Positions 8,067 through 16,563 of a stretch of DNA of 64,000 nt are shown one piece after another. The notes beneath the pieces are model-generated. The model did not search any database and was not told where the DNA came from. It saw nothing but the letters and a program-made list of their open reading frames with translations. Made by a program: the position numbers and the translations under genes. How positions within the stretch are numbered: the first letter of the stretch is position 1; every line of letters begins with the position of its first letter. The DNA comes from Spongisporangium articulatum (GTDB lineage Bacteria; Actinomycetota; Actinomycetes; Actinomycetales; Kineosporiaceae): assembly GCF_044465595.1 (NCBI RefSeq), contig NZ_JBITLV010000002.1, positions 434,001 through 498,000 of the forward strand. Reading direction: 5' to 3'.

Positions 8067-9125
8067 TCAGTCGAGCGTCCCCGCGCGTACCGCGTTGCGG
8101 CCCGACTGCTTCGCCGCGTACATCAGCCCGTCGGCGGCGTCGATCATGGTCCAGACCAGTTCGGCCGGTGGAGTTCCCGTGGTGCCCGGGTGGGTCGGAC
8201 GACGTCCCAGAACGCCGATGCTGACCGTCACCCCCCACGGTGACAGCTCCTGTTCCACGGCGGCCCGGATGCGTTCGGCCAGGGCTTCGACCTCGGCGCG
8301 CCGACGGACGGTCGCCACGACGACCAGTTCCTCACCTCCGGTCCGCGCGACGACGTCCTCCTCGCGCACCACGGCCCGGACCACCGATGCGACCCGGCGC
8401 AACATCTCGTCGCCCTCGGCGTGACCGTGCTGATCGTTGATCAGCTTGAAGTGATCGAGGTCGGCCATCAGCAGCACGAGCCACGTGCCCTGTTCGGTGG
8501 CGCGGGTGACGACGCCGGGGCTCTTCTCGGTGAGACCACGCCGATTGAGCAACCCCGTCAACGGGTCGTGGACGGCGAGCTGCCGGGCCTCGCGCAGCGC
8601 GGCGTTCAGTTGCTCGCGGAATTCCAGGACGGCCATCGCCGGGGCCCAGCTCATGATCGCGGCCGCCGCCGCGATGATCAGCCGCCACTCCAGCGAGCCG
8701 TCGCCGGCCAGCACGGCCACCGCGGTACCGGCCGAGGCGAAGGCCGTCATCGCGTAGGAGGCGGTCCGCCCGTGGGTCATGGACAGACTCAGCGCGATCA
8801 GCACGTTCGCCAGGGCCACGGCCACCAGCAGGAGCCGGTTCAGGGTGATGACGCCGAGGACGGAGACCAGGACGACCCCGAACAGGTGCTGGGGAACGAT
8901 CCGCCAGGGATGCACCCGCCCCATGAACAGGCTGAGCAGTCCGAAGCAGACGAACGTGCCGGCGCCGGCCCACAGCAGGAAGTCGGCCCGTGGATCGATG
9001 ATGCCGGGAACCAGGGCCATCACCACGAGCAGCACGGCCCCGACCACGTTGCCCGCCACGTCGATGATGACCAGGACACGCGGGGCCTCGTGGTCGGGGA
9101 CCGCGGCCGAGGCCTGAGAACGCAT
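8067..9125 (-). CDS. Membrane-bound diguanylate cyclase (GGDEF)
   Basis: 352 residues from the ATG at 9125; upstream in-frame sequence is low-complexity and unlike a protein. The N-terminal half has about six hydrophobic segments (roughly residues 17-40, 50-66, 80-115, 125-142, 148-168), followed by a GGDEF domain: DPLTGLLNRRGL, ADLDHFKLIND, and signature GGEEL at 263-267. R254-E-E-D257 sits five residues before the signature, matching the RxxD product-inhibition site. It should make c-di-GMP from two GTP at the membrane and be feedback inhibited. A second GGDEF gene (48626-49792) and an EAL gene (43083-43889) are in the window. Confidence 0.9.
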   Translation of the reverse strand: MRSQASAAVPDHEAPRVLVIIDVAGNVVGAVLLVVMALVPGIIDPRADFLLWAGAGTFVCFGLLSLFMGRVHPWRIVPQHLFGVVLVSVLGVITLNRLLLVAVALANVLIALSLSMTHGRTASYAMTAFASAGTAVAVLAGDGSLEWRLIIAAAAAIMSWAPAMAVLEFREQLNAALREARQLAVHDPLTGLLNRRGLTEKSPGVVTRATEQGTWLVLLMADLDHFKLINDQHGHAEGDEMLRRVASVVRAVVREEDVVARTGGEELVVVATVRRRAEVEALAERIRAAVEQELSPWGVTVSIGVLGRRPTHPGTTGTPPAELVWTMIDAADGLMYAAKQSGRNAVRAGTLD

Positions 9126-9156
9126 GGAACGTGTGTCGGCAGATCGGAATGCGTGG

Positions 9157-9747
9157 CTAAGTGCCCGGCCGGTCCTTCGTCGCCCGGCCCAGACGGACGG
9201 CTGCGACCAGGAAGAAGATCGCGCCCGGCACCGCGTAGGCGACGGCGGTGCCCAGCTTCGGGGCCGCGGCGGAGGCGGCCGCGACGAACGACAGCCCCGC
9301 CAGTACGGAGAGGCCACCACTGATGATCATCGGCCACTGGCCGCCCATGCCGCGCCGCTTCACCCCCACTATCAGCTGCAGCAGGCCGGCGGCCACCGCC
9401 CAGGCGCCCCACACGCGCAGCACCGCCGGGACCCCGGAGGCCCCGGCGAAGGCGAGGCCGGCCGCCGCAGCGGTGCTGACGGCGATGTTCAGTCGCAGCA
9501 GCACGGGGGAGGCGGCCTTGCGGCCGGCGCGCAGGTCGAGGACGGCAGCGGCCACGTCGACCAACGGGTAGATCACCAGCAGGGTCGTCACCAGCGGGTT
9601 CAGATCGCCGGCCAGGCTCAGCGTCACGGCCGCCCAGACGATCGCGAACACGCTCCGAGCGAGGTAGAGGCGGCGCAGCGCAAGGGCGGCCGAAGCGGGC
9701 GTCGTCGCCGAGGTGGCGGCGGAACCGGGGCTGGTGGTCGTCGGCAT
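9157..9747 (-). CDS. DUF308/HdeD-like integral membrane protein
   Basis: 196 residues with six predicted hydrophobic helices, beginning after an Ala/Thr/Ser-rich tail (LARSVFAIVWAAVTLSLAG, NPLVTTLLVIYPLVDVAAAVLD, then VLRVWGAWAVAAGLLQLIVG, PMIISGGLSVLAGLSF, AVAYAVPGAIFFLVAAVRLG). The paired-helix pattern resembles the DUF308 family. It is transcribed divergently from the TetR gene at 9845, over two palindromic sites, so it is the most likely target of that repressor. Function unknown. Confidence 0.65.
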   Translation of the reverse strand: MPTTTSPGSAATSATTPASAALALRRLYLARSVFAIVWAAVTLSLAGDLNPLVTTLLVIYPLVDVAAAVLDLRAGRKAASPVLLRLNIAVSTAAAAGLAFAGASGVPAVLRVWGAWAVAAGLLQLIVGVKRRGMGGQWPMIISGGLSVLAGLSFVAAASAAAPKLGTAVAYAVPGAIFFLVAAVRLGRATKDRPGT

Positions 9748-9762
9748 GATGCCTCCAAAGGA

Positions 9763-9826
9763 AGAACGATCGTTCTGTCTCTTGAAGGTGACGCACGACC
9801 CGAGGCCTTGTCAAGACCGAACGTTC
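9763..9826. promoter_or_regulatory. Paired TetR-type operators in a divergent promoter
   Basis: A 14-bp perfect palindrome AGAACGATCGTTCT (9763-9776) and a shorter GAACGTTC (9819-9826) lie between the two divergent start codons. Both are followed by the same TGTCTCT string. This is the expected arrangement for a TetR repressor acting on itself and on the neighbouring membrane protein gene. Confidence 0.65.
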
Positions 9827-9844
9827 TGTCTCTACACTGGAGGC

Positions 9845-10462
9845 ATGTCCGCGAGTCGCGTCGAGCCGCGCCCCTCCGAAGCGCGTCAGCGCCTGCTGGG
9901 GACGGCTAGCCGCCTCTTCTACCTGGAGGGCATCCACTCGGTCGGCGTCGACCGGATCATCGTCGAGGCCCAGGTGACCCGGGCGACCTTCTACCGGCAC
10001 TTTCCCGGCAAGGAGGACCTGGTTCTGGCCTATCTGGGCGAGGCGGATCGAGCCATCCGGGGTCAGGTCGAGACAGCCGCCGCCACCACTTCCGGCGTCG
10101 ACGCCGTCCGGGCCGTCGCCGAGTCGATCGCGGACGGCATCCGGTTCTCCGGGTTCCGGGGGTGTGCGTTCCTGAACGCCGTGGCCGAGTATCCGGACGC
10201 CGCCCACCCCGTGCACCAGCTGGTCCTGGCCCACCGGCAGTGGTTCCTCGACACCGTGCGGGACCTGCTGGCCCCCGTCCGGGGGGACCGGGCCGAGGAC
10301 GCCGCCCACCAGTTCGTGATGTTGCGCGACGGCGCCATGGCGGCCGGCTGTCTCTTCGACCCGGCCGTCGTGAGCGCGACGTTCCTCCGCGGTGTCGACG
10401 GGCTCCTACAGAGCGGCGTCGCCCGCGAGCGTCGGGCTGGGCCGGGTGCTCACGGGTCCTGA
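9845..10462 (+). CDS. TetR/AcrR family transcriptional regulator
   Basis: 205 residues from the ATG at 9845. The DNA-binding domain is at residues about 15-60: LLGTASRLFYLEGIHSVGVDRI, then VTRATFYRHFPGKEDLVLAYL. The C-terminal ligand domain (GVDAVRAVAESIADGI, HRQWFLDTVRDLL) resembles TetR_C_33-type regulators; its ligand is unknown. It is divergent from the DUF308-like gene over two palindromes that it probably binds. Its last 57 bases overlap the 3' end of the convergent GAF gene. Confidence 0.9.
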   Translation: MSASRVEPRPSEARQRLLGTASRLFYLEGIHSVGVDRIIVEAQVTRATFYRHFPGKEDLVLAYLGEADRAIRGQVETAAATTSGVDAVRAVAESIADGIRFSGFRGCAFLNAVAEYPDAAHPVHQLVLAHRQWFLDTVRDLLAPVRGDRAEDAAHQFVMLRDGAMAAGCLFDPAVVSATFLRGVDGLLQSGVARERRAGPGAHGS

Positions 10463-11062
10463 CCCGCGGCCCGGCCGGTTGCGTGCGCCGGCGGCCCGGC
10501 GGTTGATCCGCCGCGCGCCCAGGACGCCTTCGATGGTGTCCGCCAGCGGGCGGAGGGCACGGGCCAGGCGTTCGGCCTGCGAGAAGGCGACCGGGGTCGT
10601 CGACCATGCGCACAGGGTGCCCAGGGACAGGCCGTGAGTCTCCCGGATCGCGGCCGCGGCGTAGAAGCGCACCTCGCCCAGCTCGCCCGTGACCTGGGGA
10701 TGGAGTCGCAGGCCAGGGTCCAGCCGTGCGTCCGCCGTCGCGAAGGTGCGCTGTCGGCCCGACATCGTGCACAGGATCCCGGCGCAGATGCCGTGATCGC
10801 GCGGAATGGTCGTCGCCTGCCCCCAGGGGAGCTCGATCAGGCTGCGCTGCACCTCCCGGTTGATGATGTTCAGGGCGGCGAACTGGGCCCGCGTCGCGGC
10901 TCGGGCCCGCTCCACCAGCAGGTGCAGCAGCCGGGCATCCTCGTCCGCCGGGTCCGAGATGTCGGGCCAGGGCTCGAAGGAATCGACCTGGATCTGACGC
11001 AGCCGCTCGCTCGTGGTGGACGGCCGCCCGGACGGCGGAGGGCCGGCTTCCGCGGGGATCAT
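10406..11062 (-). CDS. GAF-domain sensor protein
   Basis: 218 residues from the ATG at 11062, which overlaps the upstream ANTAR stop as ATGA. A single GAF domain covers residues about 55-180: RAATRAQFAALNIIN, then DHGICAGILC, FATADARLDP, GEVRFYAAAAI and GLSLGTLCA. It is a clear paralogue of the GAF protein at 11486-12061, sharing the GIC-ILC pattern and the RFY-A stretch. With the coupled ANTAR gene it suggests a split version of GAF-ANTAR regulators, sensor and RNA-binding output on separate chains (inference). The tail beyond the GAF domain is Arg/Gly-rich and overlaps the TetR gene end. Confidence 0.8.
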   Translation of the reverse strand: MIPAEAGPPPSGRPSTTSERLRQIQVDSFEPWPDISDPADEDARLLHLLVERARAATRAQFAALNIINREVQRSLIELPWGQATTIPRDHGICAGILCTMSGRQRTFATADARLDPGLRLHPQVTGELGEVRFYAAAAIRETHGLSLGTLCAWSTTPVAFSQAERLARALRPLADTIEGVLGARRINRRAAGARNRPGRGSGPVSTRPSPTLAGDAAL

Positions 11063-11430
11063 CTCTCGGCGGAGCCGCGCCCTGGGCGGCTCCACCGGGA
11101 GGGGTCGGAGTCGTCGCCTCGGACGCGACGCAGGGCGTCGGCCAGCCGGGACGTCAGCGCCGCGCACGCCGGCGCATCCTCCACGGCCACCGTCGCACCG
11201 TCGTTCAGAGCCACCAGCAGTCGCGCAAGGTCTGCTGCGCGACGGTTCGTCAGGTTCGACAGCTCCCGGAGGACGAGCCACGCATCGCGAGTGGTCAGAG
11301 TGAAACGGCCGGCCAGGATCCCGACCGCCAATGCGTTGACCGTCCTTGACGTGAGCGCCTTTTCGAGATTCTGGAGCCGTCGGTCGGGACCGCCGTCCTG
11401 CCCGACGAGAACCGATGCCGCCTGGTTCAT
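11059..11430 (-). CDS. ANTAR-domain protein (putative RNA-binding antiterminator)
   Basis: 123 residues. Residues about 17-75 (LQNLEKALTSRTVNALAVG, ILAGRFTLTTRDAW, VLRELSNLTNRRAADLA) match the ANTAR three-helix domain, which binds paired hairpins in nascent RNA to prevent termination. There is no receiver or GAF domain on this chain; the following gene, overlapping by 4 bp, supplies a GAF domain. The N-terminus (MNQAASVLVG) is short. The start was chosen because the upstream in-frame stretch is Arg-rich and unlike a protein. Confidence 0.8.
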   Translation of the reverse strand: MNQAASVLVGQDGGPDRRLQNLEKALTSRTVNALAVGILAGRFTLTTRDAWLVLRELSNLTNRRAADLARLLVALNDGATVAVEDAPACAALTSRLADALRRVRGDDSDPSRWSRPGRGSAER

Positions 11431-11485
11431 GCCTGCTGCCTTCCGTAGTGACGTCGAGGGCTGATCTCCCGGGACGGGAGTGCGT

Positions 11486-12061
11486 TCAGCTCGCCAGAGG
11501 GCCGAAGATCGCGTCGCCGTAGTCGGTTCCCGGGACGTCACGCCACCGAGCGTCGAGCACGTGCTGAAGGCAGTCACGGACCGAGGCGAGACGCATCGCC
11601 GCCGCCTCGGCTCGCGCAAAGGTGGTCGACTGCAGCGAGAACGCGCACAGCGTGCCCAGCAGCTCGCCGCGGGAGCCGGTCAGGCTGGCTCCGACGTAGA
11701 AGCGGATGGCGGCGATCTCGCCGGAGACCCAGGGACTGTCGTGGAGGTCGGGGTCCGTACCGGCGTCCGGGGTCGCGAACACCCGGTGCAGACCGGTCAT
11801 GGCACACAGGATCCGACCGCAGATGCCCTCGGTCCTACCGATGGTCAAGGGGCCGGCGGCGGGTGCGCTGGCGACGGTGACCTGCAGGTCGTCGCGCAGC
11901 ACGTTGAGCGCGGCGAATTCGGTGCCGGTCGCGCGCCGCGCCTGTTCCAGCAGCATGTTGAGTTGCACGTCCTGCAGCCCCTGGTTCATGGGCTGCGGGG
12001 GCCGGATGGTCGCGAGCGCGTGAGAATCATTGCCCGCAGTGGTACTTCGAACGCCGTCCAC
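11486..12061 (-). CDS. GAF-domain sensor protein (paralogue of 10406-11062)
   Basis: 191 residues from a GTG at 12061, chosen because GGAGG lies 4 bases upstream. The GAF domain covers residues about 35-170: RRATGTEFAALNVLRDD, EGICGRILCAMTG, FATPDAGTDPDL, GEIAAIRFYVGASL, LLGTLCAFS. The N-terminus is short. It lies 55 bp upstream of the ANTAR gene in the same direction, probably one transcript of GAF, ANTAR and GAF. The two GAF proteins probably answer related signals; the ligand is unknown. Confidence 0.8.
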   Translation of the reverse strand: MDGVRSTTAGNDSHALATIRPPQPMNQGLQDVQLNMLLEQARRATGTEFAALNVLRDDLQVTVASAPAAGPLTIGRTEGICGRILCAMTGLHRVFATPDAGTDPDLHDSPWVSGEIAAIRFYVGASLTGSRGELLGTLCAFSLQSTTFARAEAAAMRLASVRDCLQHVLDARWRDVPGTDYGDAIFGPLAS

Positions 12062-12390
12062 GATGCCTCCTGATGGGCGGCCGGGTGGACGGAGACCGTT
12101 TGTCCGATCCGTCCACCCGGCCGGGTGGGCCCCCGTTTCCCGCGGTCCCAGCCCTGACCCAGGTACCTCCTGCGCAGGCTGGCTCTCCGTGGTCGTCATC
12201 CCTGACCGGACGAGGACATGCAGAGGTTTCGACCCTCAGGGGGCGCGGGTCGCTGCTGCAGCGGCCTCAAATCAGGAGGGACGTTCGTCGGCGCGCAGCG
12301 GGGCCGCAGGGTGTGCTCCGTCAGGCCGGATGCACCGGCCCGACCTAGTGCATAGGCACCAGCTGTGCGGGACGGCAAGACCCCGGGCGT
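12062..12390. promoter_or_regulatory. Non-coding gap with an inverted repeat upstream of the GAF gene
   Basis: 329 bases without a supported gene. At 12081-12120 there are perfect 13-bp arms (CCGGGTGGACGGA and complement) around a 14-nt loop, directly upstream of the GAF gene ribosome site, so in its 5' leader or promoter. Because an ANTAR protein is encoded downstream and ANTAR targets are leader hairpins, this stem is a candidate target, though only one clear stem was found. A weak 6-bp hairpin (GGCCGG-CCGGCC) lies at 12324-12340. Nothing else stands out. Confidence 0.4.
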
Positions 12391-13095
12391 TCAGTCGTGG
12401 TCGCCGACCCCGGCGTCCACCAGGCCCATCCGCAGCCCGATGGACAGGGCCTCGAGCTTGGAGTGGGCTCCGAGCTTCGCGGACAGGTTGAGGACGTGGT
12501 TGCGGATGGTATGGACGCTGACCACCAGGCGTTCGGCGATCTCGGCGTTGGTGAGCCCTTCGGCCAGCAGGTTCAGGATCTCCCGTTCCCGCGCGGTGAG
12601 CCGTTCCGAGCCCGAGGATTCCGAGCGTCGCAGCTGCGGCAGGAGTCTGGCCATCATGGTCGGGCTGACGACGGCGCCGCCGGTGGCGGCATGCCGGACG
12701 GCGGCCACGACCTCGTCGACGTTGCGCGACTTGTCCACGTAGCCGCGGGCGCCCGCTTCGATGCTGGCGACCAGCACCTGCTCGGAGGTGCTGGCGGTCA
12801 GCATGACGACACTCAGGTCGAGATACCGGTCGGTCAGTTCCTTGACCAGTTCGGTTCCCCGCCCGTCCGGGAGCCGGTCGTCCAGGAGGACCACGTCCGG
12901 GCGGACGGCCTCGATGATGCCCCGGGCCTGTCCGACGCTGGAAGCGCTCGCCGCCACGGTGATGTTCGGCTCCGCCTCCAGCACGGCGGCCAGACTTTGC
13001 GAGAACATCTGATGATCATCAACGATGACCACCCTGATGGGCGGCTCTTCCCCCGAGGAGTTCACACCACCATGCTCCAACAGGATCTTGGTCAT
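12391..13095 (-). CDS. NarL/FixJ-type response regulator
   Basis: 234 residues from the ATG at 13095. Receiver domain at residues about 20-140: VVIVDDHQM, phosphoacceptor D72 in VVLLDDRLPDG, MLTAST and the lysine of YVDKSR. LuxR-type HTH at about 165-225: LTAREREILNLLAEGLTNAEI, VHTIRNHVLNLSAKLGA. It is divergent from the lone receiver gene at 13159, and the histidine kinase at 13559-15319 is the obvious candidate partner because its HisKA_3 domain belongs with NarL-type regulators. Confidence 0.9.
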   Translation of the reverse strand: MTKILLEHGGVNSSGEEPPIRVVIVDDHQMFSQSLAAVLEAEPNITVAASASSVGQARGIIEAVRPDVVLLDDRLPDGRGTELVKELTDRYLDLSVVMLTASTSEQVLVASIEAGARGYVDKSRNVDEVVAAVRHAATGGAVVSPTMMARLLPQLRRSESSGSERLTAREREILNLLAEGLTNAEIAERLVVSVHTIRNHVLNLSAKLGAHSKLEALSIGLRMGLVDAGVGDHD

Positions 13096-13158
13096 GAGCC
13101 GTAGTGGCGACCCGGGAATCGATGTGTGTCGCATCCGCGTCCGGCGGAGGAGGTCGAG

Positions 13159-13596
13159 ATGGCGTTGAAAGTCGTTGTCGCCGACGACGATGCGAATGTT
13201 TGTGCCGCTTTGTGCGACCTGCTGCAGGACGACGAGCGGTTGGAGGTGACGGCCACCGCGGAGAACGCCGAGGACGCGGTGCACCAGGTCGCCGACACGC
13301 ACCCGGACGTGGCGGTCCTCGACGTGCGCATGCCGGGCAGCGGTATCGAGGCAGGACGGCGCATCCTCCAGGCCTCACCGGACACCACGGTGGTCCTGGT
13401 GTCCGCGCAGGTCGACTCGTCACTGGTCACGGCGGCCCTCGCGGCCGGCGTGCGGGGGGTGTTCGTCAAGGGTCGCCTGGGCTCGTACATGCCTGATCTG
13501 GTGGTCTCCTGCCACCAGGGTGCGGTGGTCCTCGACACCCCCGCCGCGGTCGACGGTCTCAGAGCTTTCGCCGGTGAACCGGGAGCCCCGGCCTGA
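13159..13596 (+). CDS. Stand-alone CheY-like receiver domain protein
   Basis: 145 residues from the ATG at 13159, preceded by GGAGGAGG at good spacing; an upstream ATG at 13126 lacks such a site. A receiver domain fills the chain: VVVADDDANV, phosphoacceptor D55 in VAVLDVRMPG, VLVSAQ and the lysine of VFVKGR. No output domain follows; the tail ends in GAPA. Its 3' end overlaps the convergent histidine kinase gene by 38 bp. It may be a phosphate sink or a signalling partner for that kinase (inference). Confidence 0.85.
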   Translation: MALKVVVADDDANVCAALCDLLQDDERLEVTATAENAEDAVHQVADTHPDVAVLDVRMPGSGIEAGRRILQASPDTTVVLVSAQVDSSLVTAALAAGVRGVFVKGRLGSYMPDLVVSCHQGAVVLDTPAAVDGLRAFAGEPGAPA

Positions 13597-15319
13597 GGTC
13601 CCGGGTGTCGCCCGGGTTCAGGGGATCGCCCGGTTCGGTCTGATCCTCCGACTCGAGCGGCAGCCACAGCTCCATCACCGTCCCGTTCGGCTCGCCCGCC
13701 CGCAGTAGGCAGCGCCCGCCGATCATGGCGGCCCGGTCGCGCATGGTGGTCAGGCCCCGGTGCCCCGGGGCGGACGTCAGGTCGCCGTCCCCGATGCCCA
13801 CGCCGTCATCGATCACGCTCAGCGTGATCCCGCCGTCCGCAGGTTCGGCGGCGATCCGGACGCTCCGAGCGTGAGCGTGCTTGCGGGTGTTGATCAGGGC
13901 TTCGCGCACGATCCGCATCGCCTGCACGTGCGTGGACGCCGGCCACCGGCACCCGTCGGGCACCGTGACGGCCCAGCCGACCTCGGCGTCCTCGAAGACG
14001 TACGCCGCCATGTCGCGCAGATCGTCGCCCAGTGTTCCCGAACCGCCGCTAGAGTCCAGGTCGAACAGCAGTCGGCGCAGTCGGTCGGTCGCGGTCGAGA
14101 CGGCCGCCCGCGCATCGACGGCCACCGGCAACAGGTCCTCCGCAGACGCGCGCAGTCTCCGCTCCAGCAGGCTCAGTCGCAGGTCGACCGCCGCCAGGGA
14201 CTGAATGGAGTCGTCGTGCACGTCGGCTGCGATCTTGGCCCGCTCCCGGTCCTGGGTGTCGACCACCCGTCGCAGCAGCCGGTCCCGTTCCGCCGCGAGG
14301 AACTGCACCTGACGTCGCGCGACGAACCCGTCCAGGGCGGAGGACAGGTTCCGTCCCGCCGTCCGCAGGACGTCGGCCCGTCGGTTCGTGGCCGTGCTCG
14401 CGCCGGAGAGCAGGACGAGGGCCGCCACCGCCCGTCCGTCCGCGACGATCGGGACACCGACGAAGGTCGCGGCTCTCGTAGCGTCCAGCAGGGCCGTCAT
14501 CGGGGAGTCGCCTTGCCCGTCCGCGGCGAGGCCCGGGCCGAACAGGTCGTCGGTCTGGATGCGCAGCCAGTCCCAGGCCGCGATGTCGATCAGCTCCGGT
14601 GAGGCCTCGTACGCCAGTCGACGAGGCAGCGTCGCGGCCTGCCGGAAGCCGGTGATCGTGGCCCCCTCTCCCGGGTCCTCGGTTCGTTCGAGGACGAAGG
14701 CGGCCACGTAATCGCCTCGGGCGACCGCCAGCCGGCACACCCGCTCGTACAGGTCTGCTTCGTCGGCGGCGCGCACGATCGCGTCGTTGAGTCCGGCCAG
14801 GAACTCGAAGGCGCGGCCGAGGTTGTCCGCCCGTTCGAGCGCCTCGATCCGGGACGTCGCATCCACGATCGACACGACGGTCCTGACCTCGGTGCGACCT
14901 CGCCACGGCGTCAGGCTCACGTCGGCCGGAAAGCTCGTGCCGTCGTGGTGCAACCCACGGACGCCCTGGCCGGCGTCCAACCGGACTCCCGTGGCGCCGT
15001 GCTCACCGGGGCCGTCCGTGGCCGGCCGGCCGGCCACATCACGCGATGCAGGACGCTGCGACGCGTGGGTGGCGAGGAAGGATCTGACCGTGTCGTGCCC
15101 GTCGGCCAGCAGGCGGTCCAGAGGGCGGCCCGTCAGCTGAGCGACGGGGCTGCCGAAGACGGCCTCGCACACATGATTGGCGTAGACGACCGTTCCGGCC
15201 GGGGAGACGACCAGGACGGCGGCCGCGGTCGCGGCCAGTAGGTCGTCGACTGCGCCGTCCAAGGTGATGACTGCGTTTTCCCAGCCGGCCTCGAAGTGCA
15301 GATCCCGGACAGCGTGCAC
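13559..15319 (-). CDS. PAS-GAF sensor histidine kinase (NarX/DegS-like HisKA_3)
   Basis: 586 residues, GTG start. Residues about 20-155 form a PAS region (VVSPAGTVVYANHVCEAVFG; GTSFPADVSLTPWRGR). Residues about 165-335 are GAF-like. HisKA_3 has the phosphoacceptor H368 in ERAKIAADVHDDSIQSLA, and the ATPase domain has N-box IVREALINTRKHAHA and G-box DDGVGIGDGD. No membrane helix was seen, so it should be cytosolic. Its cognate regulator is probably the NarL-type protein at 12391-13095; the lone receiver at 13159-13596 overlaps its 3' end. Confidence 0.9.
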   Translation of the reverse strand: MHAVRDLHFEAGWENAVITLDGAVDDLLAATAAAVLVVSPAGTVVYANHVCEAVFGSPVAQLTGRPLDRLLADGHDTVRSFLATHASQRPASRDVAGRPATDGPGEHGATGVRLDAGQGVRGLHHDGTSFPADVSLTPWRGRTEVRTVVSIVDATSRIEALERADNLGRAFEFLAGLNDAIVRAADEADLYERVCRLAVARGDYVAAFVLERTEDPGEGATITGFRQAATLPRRLAYEASPELIDIAAWDWLRIQTDDLFGPGLAADGQGDSPMTALLDATRAATFVGVPIVADGRAVAALVLLSGASTATNRRADVLRTAGRNLSSALDGFVARRQVQFLAAERDRLLRRVVDTQDRERAKIAADVHDDSIQSLAAVDLRLSLLERRLRASAEDLLPVAVDARAAVSTATDRLRRLLFDLDSSGGSGTLGDDLRDMAAYVFEDAEVGWAVTVPDGCRWPASTHVQAMRIVREALINTRKHAHARSVRIAAEPADGGITLSVIDDGVGIGDGDLTSAPGHRGLTTMRDRAAMIGGRCLLRAGEPNGTVMELWLPLESEDQTEPGDPLNPGDTRDLRPGLPVHRRKL

Positions 15320-15380
15320 CGTAGCTCCCGACCGGCGCGCATCTCACGCCCGGGCCGAGGCTACAACCAGTTGACGTCTA

Positions 15381-15409
15381 AACGTAATCGTACAACTACA
15401 GAACGTAAT
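15381..15409. promoter_or_regulatory. Phased direct repeats AACGTAAT in an AT-rich intergenic region
   Basis: Two copies of AACGTAAT (15381-15388 and 15402-15409), 21 bp apart, so on the same helical face. They sit in the most AT-rich part of the gap between the kinase start (15319) and the small HTH gene (15525). This looks like a regulator binding site for the divergent pair. Which protein binds is unknown. Confidence 0.4.
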
Positions 15410-15524
15410 GATCAAGGAAAGCATGGCGGCCATCTGCACCTGCCGGATCGGGTCCCTGCCGCCACGATGGTCGGGCCGAGGTCGCCACCGGTGACCGATC
15501 GAACCGAGTGCCCGAGGAGCTGTC

Positions 15525-15740
15525 ATGAGTGAGCTGACCGGTCCTTCGCCGGAGGTCCCGTCGGACGAGAACACCGATGAGCTGGTGGATCTCGACCGGG
15601 CGGCGAGCCTGATCGGAGTCCAGCCCGACCGGGTCGAGGCCATGGTCGAGGAGGGCCTGCTGCACCCGGTCGACCCCTCCCAGGCCGAACCGCAGTTCCG
15701 GGTCGAGGAGGTGAAGGCGGTAGCCATGCTCGGCGGCTGA
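15525..15740 (+). CDS. Small MerR/excisionase-type HTH protein
   Basis: 71 residues; ATG after GAGGAGC. The segment VDLDRAASLIGVQPDRVEAM, VEEGLLHPV and FRVEEVKAVAML fits a winged HTH of the MerR/excisionase (HTH_17) type, where the chain lists a DNA-recognition helix and a short wing. It fills the whole protein after an acidic 20-residue N-terminus. Such proteins bind DNA but lack an effector domain. It is divergent from the histidine kinase and convergent with the LuxR-type regulator. Confidence 0.65.
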   Translation: MSELTGPSPEVPSDENTDELVDLDRAASLIGVQPDRVEAMVEEGLLHPVDPSQAEPQFRVEEVKAVAMLGG

Positions 15741-15749
15741 CCGTGGGGG

Positions 15750-16309
15750 TCAGCCCCTCGACCGGAGGAGCGGGACGTAGAGACCCTCACGCACCGCGCG
15801 TAGGGCGGCCAGGGTCCGCGTCGGTGCGGCGAGTTTGACGAGCACGTGCTCCATGTGGGCCGCCACGGTGCGCGGGGCGACGTTCAACGTGCGGGCGATG
15901 TCCCCGTTGGACAACCCGTCGGCCAGGAGGCCCAGCACCTCCAGCTCCCGTGGCGTCAACCCGTGCAGGTCGCCCTGTGGCGACACCAGGATCAGGCCGA
16001 TCAGCGCAGGGGCACGTGCTCGGGGGCGGCGAGGACGGTGAGGCGGCGGTGCCCGTGCAGGGGGCGGCGACCGCCCACCGGCCAGAGGAACGACGAGTAG
16101 ACGTGCCCGGTCCCGAGCCGTTCGCGGGCGGCCGCCAGGACCGGCGAACGCGGGACCAGCAACTCGTCGTCCGGCGGGAACCCCGGGAGCGGCCGACAAC
16201 CGCCGTCCGCACACAGCGCGACCCCCGCCGTGGCCCCGCGGACCAGGTGGGCGCCCGCCGCCAGCCGGCGCATCGGGTCGGCGCCCTGGGGAGGCGCCGG
16301 CCGCGACAT
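15750..16309 (-). pseudogene. LuxR-family regulator, frameshifted
   Basis: Two frames together make one protein. The upstream frame carries a GAF-like N-terminus (GAHLVRGATAGVALCADGG, LPGFPPDDELLVPRSP, RLTVLAAPEHVPLR) and stops at 16001-16003. The downstream frame continues with GLILVSPQGDLHGLTPRELEVL, LADGLSNGDIARTLNVAPRTV, AAHMEHVLVKL and LRAVREGLYVP, a typical LuxR-type HTH. Adding one C near 16005 on the plus strand (CTGCGC to CTGCGGC on the coding strand) restores a single frame. It may be a true pseudogene or an assembly error. The exact start is uncertain; ATG 16309 is used, and longer options lack a ribosome site. Confidence 0.6.
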
Positions 16310-16563
16310 CCACGGTTCACGTTCGGATTCAGAGTGCACGGCCGACCCGTCGCTCGAGTGACCGCTCCACGCCTCGAAGCAGGATCTGCGCATCGCGCCT
16401 GCCCACGACGTTATCGCGCCGGGCTGCGACCGCATCCCGCGACGACGTCGGCCGGCCGTGAGCGGAGCCGGCCGGAAATGGGCAGGGCTGCCGATGCGAG
16501 GCCGACGGCGACGGGCGTTGGGTGGGACCAGCGACGAATATGAGCGGTACCAGGAGGTCTGGC

